Below, piece by piece: positions 42,493 to 53,513 of a DNA stretch of 64,000 bases (the stretch's first letter is position 1; each line of letters begins with the position of its first letter). This stretch comes from VBDM01 sp035499735 (GTDB lineage Bacteria > Pseudomonadota > Gammaproteobacteria > Burkholderiales > SG8-39). The notes under the pieces are model-generated. The model saw only the letters and a list, made by a program, of their open reading frames with translations. It was not told the origin of the DNA and did no database searches. The position numbers and the translations under genes are program-made. The stretch is taken from contig DATJYC010000014.1 in assembly GCA_035499735.1 (NCBI GenBank), positions 1 to 64,000 of the forward strand. The letters are read 5' to 3'.

Positions 42493-43785
42493 ATGGGCAA
42501 GAACGTCGTAGTCATCGGCACCCAGTGGGGCGACGAGGGCAAGGGCAAGGTCGTCGACTGGCTCACCGACCATGCCCAGGGCGTCGTGCGGTTCCAGGGC
42601 GGGCACAACGCCGGCCACACGCTGGTGATCGCCGGCAAGAAGACCGTGCTGCACCTCGTTCCTTCCGGGATCCTCCGGAAAGGGGTCACCTGCTATATCG
42701 GGAACGGCGTGGTGCTCTCACCGCGCGCGCTGATCGACGAGATGGACGAGCTCGGGCGCGCGGGGGTCGACGTCGCGCCGCGGCTGCGCGTCTCCGAGGC
42801 CTGCCCGCTGATCTTTCCCTTTCATGCGGCGATCGACGTCGCGCGCGAATCGGCCCAGGGGGCCGCGAAAATCGGCACCACCGGGCGGGGCATAGGCCCG
42901 GCGTACGAGGACAAGATCGCGCGGCGCGCGATCCGCGTGCGCGATCTGATGGTCCCGGAGCGCTTCGCCGCGAAGCTCGAGCCGCTCATGGATTTTCATA
43001 ATTTCGTGCTGACGAAATACCTGTCGGCGAAGCCGGTCGACTTCGCCAGGACCCGCGACGAGGCGCTCGCGCTGGCCCCGCGCCTGAAGCCCCTGGTGGC
43101 CGATGTCGCGCGCGACCTGTACGCGGCGAGCGACGCCGGGCAGAACCTGCTGTTCGAGGGGGCGCAAGGGGCGCTGCTCGACGTCGACCACGGAACCTAT
43201 CCGTACGTGACCTCCAGCAACTGCGTCGCCGGCGCCGCGGCCGCCGGGTCGGGAGTAGGACCCCAGATGCTGCAATACGTGCTCGGGATCACCAAGGCCT
43301 ACGCGACCCGGGTGGGCTCGGGCCCGTTCCCGACCGAGCTCGTCGACGCCACCGGCGAGCTGCTGCGCACGCGCGGTCAGGAATTCGGCGCGACCACGGG
43401 CCGCCCGCGCCGCTGCGGCTGGTTCGACGCGGCCGCGCTGCGGCGCTCGATCCAGATCAACGGCGTCTCGGGCCTTTGCATCACCAAGCTCGACGTCCTC
43501 GACGGCCTGGACGAGGTCAAGCTGTGCACCGGGTACCGCATCGACGGCAAGGCCGAGGAGCTGCTCCCGCTCGGCGCCGAGGAGGCCGCGCGCTGCGAGC
43601 CTGTATACGAGAGCCTTCCGGGCTGGAACGAGAGCACCGTGGGCGTGAGCGCGTACGACAAGCTGCCCGCGCGCGCGCGGGCCTACCTGGAACGGCTGCA
43701 GGCGCTGTGCGGCGTGCCCGTGGACATGATCTCGACCGGCGCGGACCGGAACGAGACCATCGTCCGGCGCCACCCGTTTCGTTGA
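42493..43785 (+). CDS. purA: Adenylosuccinate synthetase
   Basis: 430 residues. Makes adenylosuccinate from IMP, aspartate and GTP. P-loop-like GTQWGDEGKGKVVDWL (9-24), GGHNAGHT, GTTGRGIGPAYEDK, EGAQGALLDVDHGTYPYVTSSN, and TTGRPRRCGW are all present. It directly follows hisZ, and the catabolic gene group begins 11 bases later. Confidence 0.98.
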   Translation: MGKNVVVIGTQWGDEGKGKVVDWLTDHAQGVVRFQGGHNAGHTLVIAGKKTVLHLVPSGILRKGVTCYIGNGVVLSPRALIDEMDELGRAGVDVAPRLRVSEACPLIFPFHAAIDVARESAQGAAKIGTTGRGIGPAYEDKIARRAIRVRDLMVPERFAAKLEPLMDFHNFVLTKYLSAKPVDFARTRDEALALAPRLKPLVADVARDLYAASDAGQNLLFEGAQGALLDVDHGTYPYVTSSNCVAGAAAAGSGVGPQMLQYVLGITKAYATRVGSGPFPTELVDATGELLRTRGQEFGATTGRPRRCGWFDAAALRRSIQINGVSGLCITKLDVLDGLDEVKLCTGYRIDGKAEELLPLGAEEAARCEPVYESLPGWNESTVGVSAYDKLPARARAYLERLQALCGVPVDMISTGADRNETIVRRHPFR

Positions 43786-43796
43786 GGAGAGCGCGA

Positions 43797-45410
43797 GTGC
43801 TGGAAGGGGTCGTGCCGTTTCCTCCGGAGTACGCCCGGCGCTACCGCGAGAAGGGCTACTGGCGGGACAAGTCCCTGGCGCAGGAATTCGCGGCCTGCTT
43901 CTCGAAGCACGGGGACCGCGTCTTCCTGGTCGACGGCGACAGGCGATACAGCTACGCCGACCTCGACCGCATCACCGACAACCTCGCGCTCAACCTGCTC
44001 GATCTCGGCCTTGAGCCGCTCGACCGCGTCGTGCCGACGCTGCCGAACTGCGCCGAGTTCGTGTTTCTCTACTTCGCGCTGCAGAAGATCGGCTGCATCC
44101 CGATCGCCGCGCTCGTTACCCACCGCTACGCCGAGATCGGCCAGTTCGTGAAACTGTCCGGCGCGACCGCGTGCGTCTATCCCGAGCGCCAGGGCGACTT
44201 CGAGTTCGAGCCGGTGATCCAGCGGGTCAAGGCCGAAAACGCGACCCTGAAGCTCTGCATTTCGCTTGGTGCCCTCCGGTCGCTGATCGAGAAGCCGGCC
44301 GCAAGAAGCGACGCACTGAAGAAGATCAAGATCGATCCGACCGATCCGTGCATCTTCCAGCTCTCGGGCGGTACAACCGGCATCCCCAAGCTAATCCCGC
44401 GGACGCACAACGACTATGCGTACAACTCGAGGCTCGCGGTCGGCGTGTGCGGGGTCGCCTCCGACTCGGTGCTGCTGCTCGCGCTGCCGATCGCGCACAA
44501 CCTGCCGCTCGCGTGCCCGGGACTGCAGGGATATTTTTTCCAGGGCGGCAAGGTCGTTCTCTCGGCGACGACTAAGCCCGACGAGGTCTTTTCGCTGATC
44601 CACAAGCACAAGGCCACGCATCTGAAGGTTGTGCCGGCGCTGCTGATACGCCTCATCAACGACCCAGCGATCGGAAAATACGACCTGTCGTCGCTTCGCG
44701 TGATCCAGAGCGGCGGCCAGCGCATGCAGCCGGAGGTGCGCGCGCGCACCAAGCAGCTGATTCCGTCCGTCACGGTGCAGGAGAATTTCGGCATGTCCGA
44801 GGGCATGCTCTTCTTCGTCAAGCTCGACGATCCCGAGGACGTGCGCATGGAGACCTGCGGCCGGCCGCTCTCTCCCGACGACGAGGTGAGGCTGGTGGAC
44901 GACGAAGGCAGGGAGGTCGCCGCGGGCGAGGTCGGCGAGCTGACCTGCCGCGGGCCGTACACGCTGCGCGGCTATTTCGGCGTGCCCGAGTACAACGCGC
45001 GCCAGTTCACGCCAGACGGCTTCTACCGCTCCGGGGACCTCATGCGGCTACATCCGTCCGGCAACTACGTCGTCGAGGGCCGCAAGAAGGACCTCATCAA
45101 CCGCGGCGGCGAGAAGATCAGCGCCGAGGAGATCGAGAACCTGATCCTCGCGCACCCCGCGGTGCAGAACGTCGCCTGCGTGCCGGTATCCGATCCGAAC
45201 CTCGGCGAGAAGATGTGCGCCTGCCTGGTCTTGAGGAAGAACAGGAAGCTGGAATTCGGGGAGCTGATCGAGTTCCTGAAGGACAAGGAGATCGCCAAGT
45301 TCAAGCTGCCCGAGAGCATGCTGATCTGCGACGATTTCCCGGTCTCGACTTTCGGCAAGGTCTCGAAGAAGCTGTTGGGCGAAATGGCGGAGAAGAATGC
45401 GCATCGTTGA
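43797..45410 (+). CDS. Aryl-acid AMP ligase (EntE/DhbE-like)
   Basis: 537 residues from GTG 43797, with GAGGAG upstream. An ANL-superfamily adenylating enzyme: P-loop LSGGTTGIPKLIPRTHNDY, GMSEGM (A5), YRSGD (A7), and the catalytic Lys in the C-terminal FGKVSKK. The PLIPRTHNDY-type context matches 2,3-dihydroxybenzoate/salicylate-AMP ligases more than fatty acyl-CoA ligases. No siderophore synthase or carrier protein is near; followed by an amidohydrolase and a transporter, it more likely activates an aromatic acid for catabolism. Substrate identity is inference. Confidence 0.85.
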   Translation: MLEGVVPFPPEYARRYREKGYWRDKSLAQEFAACFSKHGDRVFLVDGDRRYSYADLDRITDNLALNLLDLGLEPLDRVVPTLPNCAEFVFLYFALQKIGCIPIAALVTHRYAEIGQFVKLSGATACVYPERQGDFEFEPVIQRVKAENATLKLCISLGALRSLIEKPAARSDALKKIKIDPTDPCIFQLSGGTTGIPKLIPRTHNDYAYNSRLAVGVCGVASDSVLLLALPIAHNLPLACPGLQGYFFQGGKVVLSATTKPDEVFSLIHKHKATHLKVVPALLIRLINDPAIGKYDLSSLRVIQSGGQRMQPEVRARTKQLIPSVTVQENFGMSEGMLFFVKLDDPEDVRMETCGRPLSPDDEVRLVDDEGREVAAGEVGELTCRGPYTLRGYFGVPEYNARQFTPDGFYRSGDLMRLHPSGNYVVEGRKKDLINRGGEKISAEEIENLILAHPAVQNVACVPVSDPNLGEKMCACLVLRKNRKLEFGELIEFLKDKEIAKFKLPESMLICDDFPVSTFGKVSKKLLGEMAEKNAHR

Positions 45411-46235
45411 CCTGCACTGCTACCCGGGCACGAAGGAGTGGATCGCCTGCCAGGGCCCCTACGTGGAGGCGCTCGCCAAGTACTGGAAGCGGGACTGGGT
45501 CGGCAAGACGGAGGACGAGGTCGTCAAGGAGTTTTCCGACGCGGGCGTCGAGGCGCTGCTGGTCGCGCTCGACCTCGAGACGACGATCAGGACCCCGCCG
45601 GTGAGCAACGAGTACGTGCACGCGATGTGGAAGCGCCATCCGCAGCGCATCATCCAGGCCTGGGGGGCGCTCGAGCCCGCGAAGGGCCAGGTCGCGATGG
45701 AGCAGGCGAAGAAGGCGGTGCGCGAGCTCGGCCTCATCGGCTTTCACTTTCACCCCATCATGCAGCACTTCGCGGTCAACGACCGTCGCTACTATCCATT
45801 GTTCGAGCTGATCGAGTCGCTCGGCGCGGCGGTGATGATCGATGTCGGCACGACCGGCATGGGCGCGGGGTTGCCCGGCGGCATGGGCGCGCGGATCCGC
45901 CACGCGCACCCTTCGGCGATCGACGACCTCGCGGCCGATTTTCCGAGTCTCAGGATCGTAATGGCGCACCCGGGATGGCCGTGGGTGGACGAGACCACCG
46001 CGGTCGCGCTGCACAAGGGGAACGTCTACTGGGAGATGTCGGGCTGGGCGCCGAAGTATTTCCCCGGGAACCTGAAGGTGGACATGCGCGGCCGTCTGCA
46101 GGACAAGATCATGTTCGGCAGCGACTACCCGAGCATGCCGTACGCGCGCATCCTCAAGGAGTGGCAGGAGCTCGGCTACGCGGACAGCGTGATGGAGAAG
46201 ATCTTCCACAAGAACGCCGAAAGGGTGCTCGAGCT

Positions 46236-46239
<4 letters not shown>
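45397..46239 (+). CDS. Amidohydrolase-2 family protein (ACMSD/resorcylate decarboxylase-like)
   Basis: 280 residues, TIM-barrel metal hydrolase or decarboxylase. Metal or active-site motifs: DLHCYP near the N-terminus (DxH, with Cys in place of the usual second metal ligand region), GFHFHP, MAHPGWPW and FGSDYPSMPY. This family includes nonhydrolytic decarboxylases of aromatic acids. It overlaps the ligase end by 14 bases and the ATPase start, so it is fully operonic. The exact reaction is unknown. Confidence 0.85.
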
Positions 46240-47029
<790 letters not shown>

Positions 47030-47033
<4 letters not shown>

Positions 47034-47770
47034 AGCGCGCGCTGGACTTCGGCCCGCTCGTCCTCATGGCGCTCGCGTGGGAGGGCGTGGTGCGGCTGAA
47101 CCTCGTGTCGCCGGACGTGCTGCCCGCGCTGAGCTCGGTGCTCGAGGCCTGGTGGAAGCTCGCGCTGGACCCGGAGCTGTGGCGAAGCTCCGCGGCCTCG
47201 CTTTACCGCGGCGGTGCCGGGCTCGCGCTCGCGATCGCGGTCGGAGGTGCGCTCGGCATCGCCATGGCCTGGTGGCGACCCGTGAATGCGCTGGTGAGCC
47301 CCCTCGTCGAGGCGCTCTATCCCATGCCGAAGTCGGCGCTGATCCCGGTGACGGCGTTGTGGCTCGGCTTCGGCGACGGCTCCAAGATCCTCCTGATCTT
47401 CCTCGGCTGCATGCTGCCGGTCACGCTGGGCGCCTTCAACGGCGCGCGCTCGAGCGACCAAGCGCTGGTGTGGTCGGCGCGCAGCATGGGCGCAAGCCGC
47501 CTCGCCGTGCTGCGCGACGTTGTGTTGCCGAGCGCGCTGCCGGAGCTGCTGAACGGCATCCGCACGGCGCTCGCCCTCTCGTTCATCCTGCTGGTGAGCT
47601 CGGAGCTGATCGTCGCTCGCTCGGGTCTGGGCTACCTGATCGGATTTCTGGGGGAGGGAGGCGTCTACGATGCGATGTTCGCAGTAGTGCTCACCGTGGC
47701 CTTTCTCGGCTTCTTCGCCGACCGGCTCTACCTCCTTTTCTACAACCGAGTTCTGCGATGGCGCGAATGA
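47030..47770 (+). CDS. ABC transporter permease 1 (SsuC-like)
   Basis: 246 residues with about six membrane helices and the ATPase-contact motif WSARSMGASRLAVLRDVVLPSALPELLNGI. Start TTG 47030 overlaps the ATPase stop (TTGA). It is paired with a second permease, so the channel is probably a heterodimer, unlike the usual homodimeric SsuC. Confidence 0.9.
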
Positions 47771-48531
47771 GCCGGCTCGCTCCCCTGCTGCCGGTCGCGG
47801 CACTGGCGATCGCCTGGGAGATCATCGCTCGCAGCGGCGCGGTGACGCCATTCATGCTGCCGGCGCTCTCGGCGGTCGCCGAGCGTATCTCGGCCGACGG
47901 CGCCTCCGGCGAGCTGTGGTCGAACCTCGGGTCCACGCTGTATCGCTCGTTCGCCGGCTTCTTCGTCGCGTCGGCGGCCGGGATACCGCTCGGTGTGCTG
48001 ATTGCGCGCAACCGCGCAATGCGCTGGTTTCTCGACCCGGTCGTATCGGCCGGCTTTCCGATGCCCAAGATCGCGTTTCTGCCGATCGTCACGCTCTGGC
48101 TCGGGTTCCATGATGTCTCGAAGATCACGATGGTGGTGCTCGACGCGATCTTCCCTGTGGTGACTGCCGCCGCTGCGGCCACCGCCGTGGTCGAGCGCGA
48201 GCTGCTCTGGTCGGCCCGCAACCTCGGCGCGAGCGAGCGCGAGCTGCTGCGCGAGGTGGTCCTGCCGGCCGCACTGCCGCAGATCTTCACCGGGCTGCAG
48301 GTGGCGCTGCCGATTGCCTTGATCGTCGACATCGTCGCCGAGATGAAGATGGGCGGAGTCGGCCTCGGTGGGGCGATGATCACCGCCTCGCGCTTTGCCG
48401 ACTCGCCGGGCGTTTTCGCCGGCATCCTGGAGATCGCGCTGGCCGGCTATGCCCTGGTAAAGCTGATGGCGCTACTGCGCCGCCGCATGCTGCTTTGGCA
48501 TCCGGAGGCGCTGCTGCCCACCACGGTCTAG
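47767..48531 (+). CDS. ABC transporter permease 2 (SsuC-like)
   Basis: 254 residues; contact motif WSARNLGASERELLREVVLPAALPQIFTGL. ATG 47767 overlaps the permease 1 stop (ATGA); ATG 47758 is possible. Homologous to but clearly different from permease 1, consistent with a heterodimeric channel. Confidence 0.9.
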   Translation: MSRLAPLLPVAALAIAWEIIARSGAVTPFMLPALSAVAERISADGASGELWSNLGSTLYRSFAGFFVASAAGIPLGVLIARNRAMRWFLDPVVSAGFPMPKIAFLPIVTLWLGFHDVSKITMVVLDAIFPVVTAAAAATAVVERELLWSARNLGASERELLREVVLPAALPQIFTGLQVALPIALIVDIVAEMKMGGVGLGGAMITASRFADSPGVFAGILEIALAGYALVKLMALLRRRMLLWHPEALLPTTV

Positions 48532-48561
48532 AATGATTTCTTTGATCCTGAGGAGGATGAG

Positions 48562-49575
48562 ATGTCTACGTTGAGGAAGGTTCTCGCTGCCGGTGCGCTC
48601 GCGCTCGTGTTCACGCCGGTCTGGGCGCAACCGGTCAAGATCCGCGCCGCGTACGTGGTGCCGGTGGCGAACTGGGCGCCGATCCTTTTCGAGAAGGAAG
48701 GCCTGGCAAGGCACCTCGGCAAGTCCTACACCTACGAGGCGCTGCGCTTCCAGGGAACGCCGCCGATGATCACCGCGCTCGCCAACAACGAGTTGGAGAT
48801 CGCCGACCTCGCGTTCGCCTCCTTCGCCATCGCCGTCGAGAACGCCGGCATGAGGGATCTGCGCGTGATCGCCGACGAGTTCCAGGACGGCGTGCCGGGC
48901 TACTACAGCGACGAGTTTTTCGTCCTCAAGGACGGCCCGGTGAAGAGCGTGACCGACCTGAAGGGCAAGGTGCTCGCGACCAACGCCGCCGGGAGCGCCG
49001 TCGACATCGTCATGCGCGCGGCGCTGCGCAAGAGCGGTCTCGACGACAGGAAGGACGTCAGCGTAGTCGAGGCCGCCTTCCCGAACATGAAATCGATGCT
49101 GCTCAGCAGGAAAGTCGACGCGATTCCCGCGGTCATCCCGTTCTCGTTCGACAAGGAGCTGCGCGAAGGCTCGCGCGTGCTCTTCACCCAGAAAGAGGTA
49201 GTGGGCCGCACGCAGATGATCATCTGGGCGGCACGCGAGGAGTTCATCAAGAAGAACCGCGCGGCGATGGTCGACTTCATGGAAGACGCGATCCGGGCGG
49301 TACACTGGTGGCTCGATCCGAAGAACCACAAGGAAGCCTGCGAGATCGCCGCGCGCGTGAGCAAGCGGCCGGCGGCCTCGTTCGAGGGCTGGCTCTTTAC
49401 CAAGAACGGCCAGCAGGGCGACTATTACCGCGATCCCGACCTGCTGCCCGACCTGACGGCGATGCAGGCGAACATCGACCTGCAGCACCAGCTCGGCCTC
49501 GCCAAGGCGAGCATCGACGTGGCGAAGTATTCCGATCTGTCGCTCGCGAGAGACGCGGCGAAGCGCGTCAAGTAG
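48562..49575 (+). CDS. ABC transporter substrate-binding protein (NMT1/SsuA-like)
   Basis: 337 residues. Signal peptide MSTLRKVLAAGALALVFTPVWAQ, then a type II binding-protein fold: GTPPMITALANNELEIADLAFASFAIAVENA, LKGKVLATNAAGSAVDIVMRAALRKSG, and a C-terminal helix-rich part. RBS GAGGAGG upstream. Gives specificity to the importer encoded just before it. The ligand is unknown; the neighbouring aryl ligase suggests an aromatic or organic acid. Confidence 0.9.
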   Translation: MSTLRKVLAAGALALVFTPVWAQPVKIRAAYVVPVANWAPILFEKEGLARHLGKSYTYEALRFQGTPPMITALANNELEIADLAFASFAIAVENAGMRDLRVIADEFQDGVPGYYSDEFFVLKDGPVKSVTDLKGKVLATNAAGSAVDIVMRAALRKSGLDDRKDVSVVEAAFPNMKSMLLSRKVDAIPAVIPFSFDKELREGSRVLFTQKEVVGRTQMIIWAAREEFIKKNRAAMVDFMEDAIRAVHWWLDPKNHKEACEIAARVSKRPAASFEGWLFTKNGQQGDYYRDPDLLPDLTAMQANIDLQHQLGLAKASIDVAKYSDLSLARDAAKRVK

Positions 49576-49581
49576 CGCGAC

Positions 49582-50343
49582 GTGCCTGCAGCGAACCGCG
49601 CAGCGCTGGTGACCGGGGCCGCAAGCGGGATCGGCCGGGCGGCCGCGCTCGCGCTCGCGCGGGCGGGGTACGACGTCGTGATCAACTACAGCCGGAGCGA
49701 AAAGGAAGCGAAGGCGGTAGCCGAAGAGGCGCGGAAATCCGGCGCAGGCGCGCTGCTGTCGCGCTGCGACGTGAGCGACGAGGCCGGCGTGCGGGCGATG
49801 CTGAAGTCGGTCGAAGACAAATTCGGGCGCCTGGACGTGCTCATCAACAACGCTGGAACGACTGCGTCCTGGACTCCGAAGGACCTCGAAAGCCTTTCGC
49901 TTGAAGACTGGGACCGCGTGTTCGCGGTGAACGTGCGCGGGCTGTTTCAGGTCACCCGAGCGGCGGTGCATCTGCTCAAAGCCTCCAAGGGTTGCATCGT
50001 CAACACCGCGAGCATCGTCGGCCTGCGGCCCGGGCCTCAGCCGCTGCCTTACGCCGCGAGCAAGGCTGCGGTGGTCAACCTGACCAAGACGCTCGCCTGG
50101 AATCTCGGGCCGGACATCCGCGTCAACGCGGTCGCGCCGGGCTGGATGGAAGGCGACTGGATGCAGCGCATGCTCAAGGACAAATACGAGGACCTCATGG
50201 GCAAGCGCGCCAAGGCCACGCCGCTCAAGCGCGTCGTGACCGCGGAGGACGTCGCGGAGACGATGATGTCTTTAGTGCAGTCGAACCGCTTCGTGACCGG
50301 GGAGGTGATCGTGATCGACGGAGGGTTTACCAGCTCAACTTGA
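49582..50343 (+). CDS. Short-chain dehydrogenase/reductase
   Basis: 253 residues from GTG 49582. Rossmann motif TGAASGIG, NNAGTT, catalytic Ser in NTASIVG and YAASKAA (Tyr-x-x-x-Lys). Classical SDR using NAD(P). Last gene of the catabolic/uptake operon, 6 bases after the binding protein gene. Confidence 0.92.
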   Translation: MPAANRAALVTGAASGIGRAAALALARAGYDVVINYSRSEKEAKAVAEEARKSGAGALLSRCDVSDEAGVRAMLKSVEDKFGRLDVLINNAGTTASWTPKDLESLSLEDWDRVFAVNVRGLFQVTRAAVHLLKASKGCIVNTASIVGLRPGPQPLPYAASKAAVVNLTKTLAWNLGPDIRVNAVAPGWMEGDWMQRMLKDKYEDLMGKRAKATPLKRVVTAEDVAETMMSLVQSNRFVTGEVIVIDGGFTSST

Positions 50344-50368
50344 TCAGGAGTGCGGGTATCGCCAGACT

Positions 50369-50455
<87 letters not shown>

Positions 50456-50495
50456 GAAAGGGCCGCGCCATTTCCGGTCTTCAGCCCGAGGGCGG

Positions 50496-50523
50496 ATTCT
50501 ATAGGAAAGAGCCGATTTGTCAA
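50496..50523 (-). promoter_or_regulatory. Promoter of tRNA-Leu
   Basis: On the minus strand TTGACA (50523-50518), 16-base spacer, TAGAAT (50501-50496). The -35 covers the TTG start codon of rnr on the other strand, so the tRNA promoter and rnr translation start overlap. Confidence 0.7.
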
Positions 50524-52727
50524 CGAAAAAGCAGCGCCGCCCCCTCGATCCCCATCGGGAGAGGGAGGCAGCGCGATACGAAAATCCCATAGCGAGCCGC
50601 GAGCTCATTCTTCAGACGCTCGCCGAGGCGGGCGTGCCGCTCTCCGATTCCGAGCTCGCACAACGCCTCGCGATCACCCGCGACGAGCGCGAGGCGTTCG
50701 AGCGGCGGCTGGCTGCGATGGAGCGCGAGGCGCAGATACTGCGCAACCGCAAGGGCGCGATCCTCGTCGCGAGGAAGGCGCGTCTGATCGCCGGCCGCGT
50801 CGAAGGGCATCCGGAGGGATACGGCTTCGTCGTTCCGGAGGAGGGCGAGGATCTGTACCTCGGCCCGCACGAGATGCGGAAGGTCCTGCACGGCGACCGC
50901 GTGATGGTCCGCGTGTCCGGTATGGACCGCCGCGGGCGCGCCGAGGCGAAGATCGTCGAGGTCGTCGAACGTGTCAACCATCGCGTAGTCGGCCGCCTGC
51001 GGAGTGAGCACGGCATTCTGTTCGTCGAGCCCTCGGAGCGCCGCATCAGCCAGAACATCCACGTCGCTACCGAGGATGCGGGCGGGGCGCGCGCCGGCCA
51101 GGTCGTGGTCGCCGAGCTCACCGCGCAGCCCGACGGCCACACCGAGCCGATCGGCCGCATCGTCGAAGTGCTGGGCGAGGCGGCCGACCCCGGAATCGAG
51201 ATCGAGATCGCGCTGCGCAAGCACGACCTGCCGTTCAGGTTCTCGCCGCGCGCGGAGGAGCTCGCCCGGGGATACCCGGAGGCGCCCGGCGCCGGTGATC
51301 TCGCGGGCCGCGAGGATCTGCGGGGGTTGGAGCTCGTCACCATCGACGGCGAGACGGCGCGCGACTTCGACGACGCGGTCTGGTGCGAGAAGACGCGCGA
51401 CGGCTTCCGGCTCATCGTCGCCATCGCCGACGTCAGCCATTACGTGCGCGACGGGGATGCGCTCGACGCCGATTCGCGCGAGCGCGGCAACTCGGTGTAC
51501 TTTCCCCGCCGCGTCATCCCCATGCTGCCCGAGCGCCTGTCGAACGGCCTGTGCTCGCTCAACCCGGACGTCGACCGGCTGTGCATGGCGTGCGACATGT
51601 CGATCGGCCCCAAGGGGCAGATCGCGCGCTACCGCTTCTACCCCGCGGTGATGCGATCGCGCGCGCGGCTGACCTATACGACGGTGGCCGCGGCGCTTTC
51701 GAATCCGCACGGAGAGGCGGCACGGGGGCTCAAGGCCCTGCTGCCGCGGCTGCAGCTGCTCGAGCTCCTCTTCAAGGCGCTGCTCCGGGCACGCGAAGAG
51801 CGCGGCGCGATCGATTTCGAGACGATCGAGACCCAGTTCGTCTTCGACGAGCAGAACCGGCTGCTGCGCATCGACCGCGTCGAGCGCAACGATGCCCACC
51901 GCATCATCGAGGAATGCATGCTCGCCGCCAACGTTTGCGCTTCGGATTTCCTGTCGGCGCGCAAGCACCCGACGCTGTACCGCGTCCACGAGGGGCCGAC
52001 GCCGGAGAAGCTGAAAGCGCTGCGCGAGTTCCTCAAGGGCTTCGGCCTGCAGCTCGCCGGCGGCGACAGGCCGACCGCCAAGCACTACGCGAAGCTGCTG
52101 GAGACCGTGCGCAAGCGGCCCGACGTGCAGCTGCTGCAGACGGTGCTGCTGCGCTCGCTGCAGCAGGCGCAGTACAGCCCGGAGAACGTCGGCCACTTCG
52201 GTCTCGCCTACGAGCACTACACGCATTTCACCTCGCCGATCCGCCGCTATCCCGACCTGCTGGTGCACCGCTCGATCAAGGCGGCGCTAGAGGGCGGCCG
52301 CTACAAGCCGGGGAACTGGGCCGATCTCGGCGCGCATTGCTCGCAGACCGAGCGGCGGGCGGACGAGGCGACCCGCGAGGTCGCCGCCTGGCTCAGGTGC
52401 TATTACATGCGCGACCGCGTCGGCGAGGAGTTCGAAGGCTCGGTCTCGGCGGTCACCGGCTTTGGCATCTTCGTCGCGCTCGACGATTTCTACGTCGAGG
52501 GGCTGGTGCACATCTCCGAGCTGGGGCAGGATTATTTCCAGTTCGACGCGACCCGCCATCAGCTGGTCGGCGACCGCACGCGCAAGGTCTTCCGCCTCGC
52601 CGACCGCGTGCGGGTGAAGATCGCGCGCGTGGACCTGGAGACGAGCCGGCTCGATTTCCTGCTCGCCGGTGACTCTGCGACGGGCCCGCGCCATGTCCGC
52701 ACCCTGCGGCGGCGCTCGCGCAGCTAG
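50517..52727 (+). CDS. rnr: Ribonuclease R
   Basis: 736 residues. N-terminal winged helix (residues about 25-85), cold-shock domains, RNB catalytic domain with ETARDFDDAV and the Asp cluster, and a C-terminal S1 domain (GEEFEGSVSAVTGFGIFVALDDFYVEGLVHISEL). A 3'-5' exoribonuclease for structured RNA. Start TTG 50517 with AGGA at 50503-50506; no ATG occurs until residue 68, within the winged helix. Followed by rlmB as usual. Confidence 0.96.
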   Translation: MSTKKQRRPLDPHREREAARYENPIASRELILQTLAEAGVPLSDSELAQRLAITRDEREAFERRLAAMEREAQILRNRKGAILVARKARLIAGRVEGHPEGYGFVVPEEGEDLYLGPHEMRKVLHGDRVMVRVSGMDRRGRAEAKIVEVVERVNHRVVGRLRSEHGILFVEPSERRISQNIHVATEDAGGARAGQVVVAELTAQPDGHTEPIGRIVEVLGEAADPGIEIEIALRKHDLPFRFSPRAEELARGYPEAPGAGDLAGREDLRGLELVTIDGETARDFDDAVWCEKTRDGFRLIVAIADVSHYVRDGDALDADSRERGNSVYFPRRVIPMLPERLSNGLCSLNPDVDRLCMACDMSIGPKGQIARYRFYPAVMRSRARLTYTTVAAALSNPHGEAARGLKALLPRLQLLELLFKALLRAREERGAIDFETIETQFVFDEQNRLLRIDRVERNDAHRIIEECMLAANVCASDFLSARKHPTLYRVHEGPTPEKLKALREFLKGFGLQLAGGDRPTAKHYAKLLETVRKRPDVQLLQTVLLRSLQQAQYSPENVGHFGLAYEHYTHFTSPIRRYPDLLVHRSIKAALEGGRYKPGNWADLGAHCSQTERRADEATREVAAWLRCYYMRDRVGEEFEGSVSAVTGFGIFVALDDFYVEGLVHISELGQDYFQFDATRHQLVGDRTRKVFRLADRVRVKIARVDLETSRLDFLLAGDSATGPRHVRTLRRRSRS

Positions 52728-52739
52728 AGTTGAGGACCG

Positions 52740-53486
52740 ATGAAGCCGACGCGAGCGGTGTTCGGCTTCCACGCCGTGCTCGCGCGGCTGCGCGCCGACG
52801 CCGCCTCGGTCGTCGAGCTGTATCTCGACGAGAACCGCAAGGACGCGCGCGCGAAGGACCTCGCCCTCGCCGCGGAGAAGGCGGGCGTGGCGCTGATGCG
52901 CGTTCCGACCAAGCGCCTCGACGGCTTCTACGGCGGCGGACGCCACCAGGGCGTGGTCGCGATCGTGTTCGACAAGCCCTCGCGCGAGAGCCTGGAAGAC
53001 CTGCTCGACTCGCTCAAGGAGCCGCCGCTGCTGCTCGTCCTCGACGGCGTCACCGACCCCCACAACCTGGGGGCCTGCCTGAGGGTGGCCGACGCGGCGG
53101 GAGCCCACGCCGTGGTCGCGCCCAAGGACCGCGCCGCCGGAATCGGCGCGGTCGTGTCGAAGGTCGCGAGCGGGGCCGCCGACTCGGTTCCCTACTACAT
53201 GGTAACCAATCTCGCGCGCACGCTGGACGATCTGAAGGAGCGCAGCATCTGGATCGTCGGCGCCGACGAGGACGCCGAGAAGACGCTGTACGAGTCCGAT
53301 CTCCCCGAAGAGATCGCCTGGGTGCTCGGCGCGGAGGGCGAGGGCATGCGGCGCCTCACGCGCGAGCGCTGCGACCTGCTCGTGCGCATTCCCATGCTGG
53401 GCAGCGTCGCGAGCCTCAACGTGTCGGTGGCGAGCGGCCTTTGCCTGTTCGAGTCGCGCAGGCGCCGGGCGGCCAAAGTCGGGTAA
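52740..53486 (+). CDS. rlmB: 23S rRNA (guanosine-2'-O-)-methyltransferase RlmB
   Basis: 248 residues. A SPOUT-class methyltransferase: N-terminal L30e-like substrate domain and the knot with VLDGVTDPHNLGACLRVADAAGAHAVV, WVLGAEGEGMRRL and IPMLGSVASLNVSVA. Modifies G2251 in 23S rRNA. It begins 13 bases after rnr. Confidence 0.96.
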   Translation: MKPTRAVFGFHAVLARLRADAASVVELYLDENRKDARAKDLALAAEKAGVALMRVPTKRLDGFYGGGRHQGVVAIVFDKPSRESLEDLLDSLKEPPLLLVLDGVTDPHNLGACLRVADAAGAHAVVAPKDRAAGIGAVVSKVASGAADSVPYYMVTNLARTLDDLKERSIWIVGADEDAEKTLYESDLPEEIAWVLGAEGEGMRRLTRERCDLLVRIPMLGSVASLNVSVASGLCLFESRRRRAAKVG

Positions 53487-53513
53487 CATCGCCCCAAACC
53501 GGGAAGCGACTGG

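Noticed and set aside
43797..45410. Siderophore biosynthesis locus because of the EntE-like enzyme
   Set aside because: No isochorismatase, carrier protein, NRPS or TonB receptor lies nearby; the neighbours are an importer and catabolic-type enzymes.
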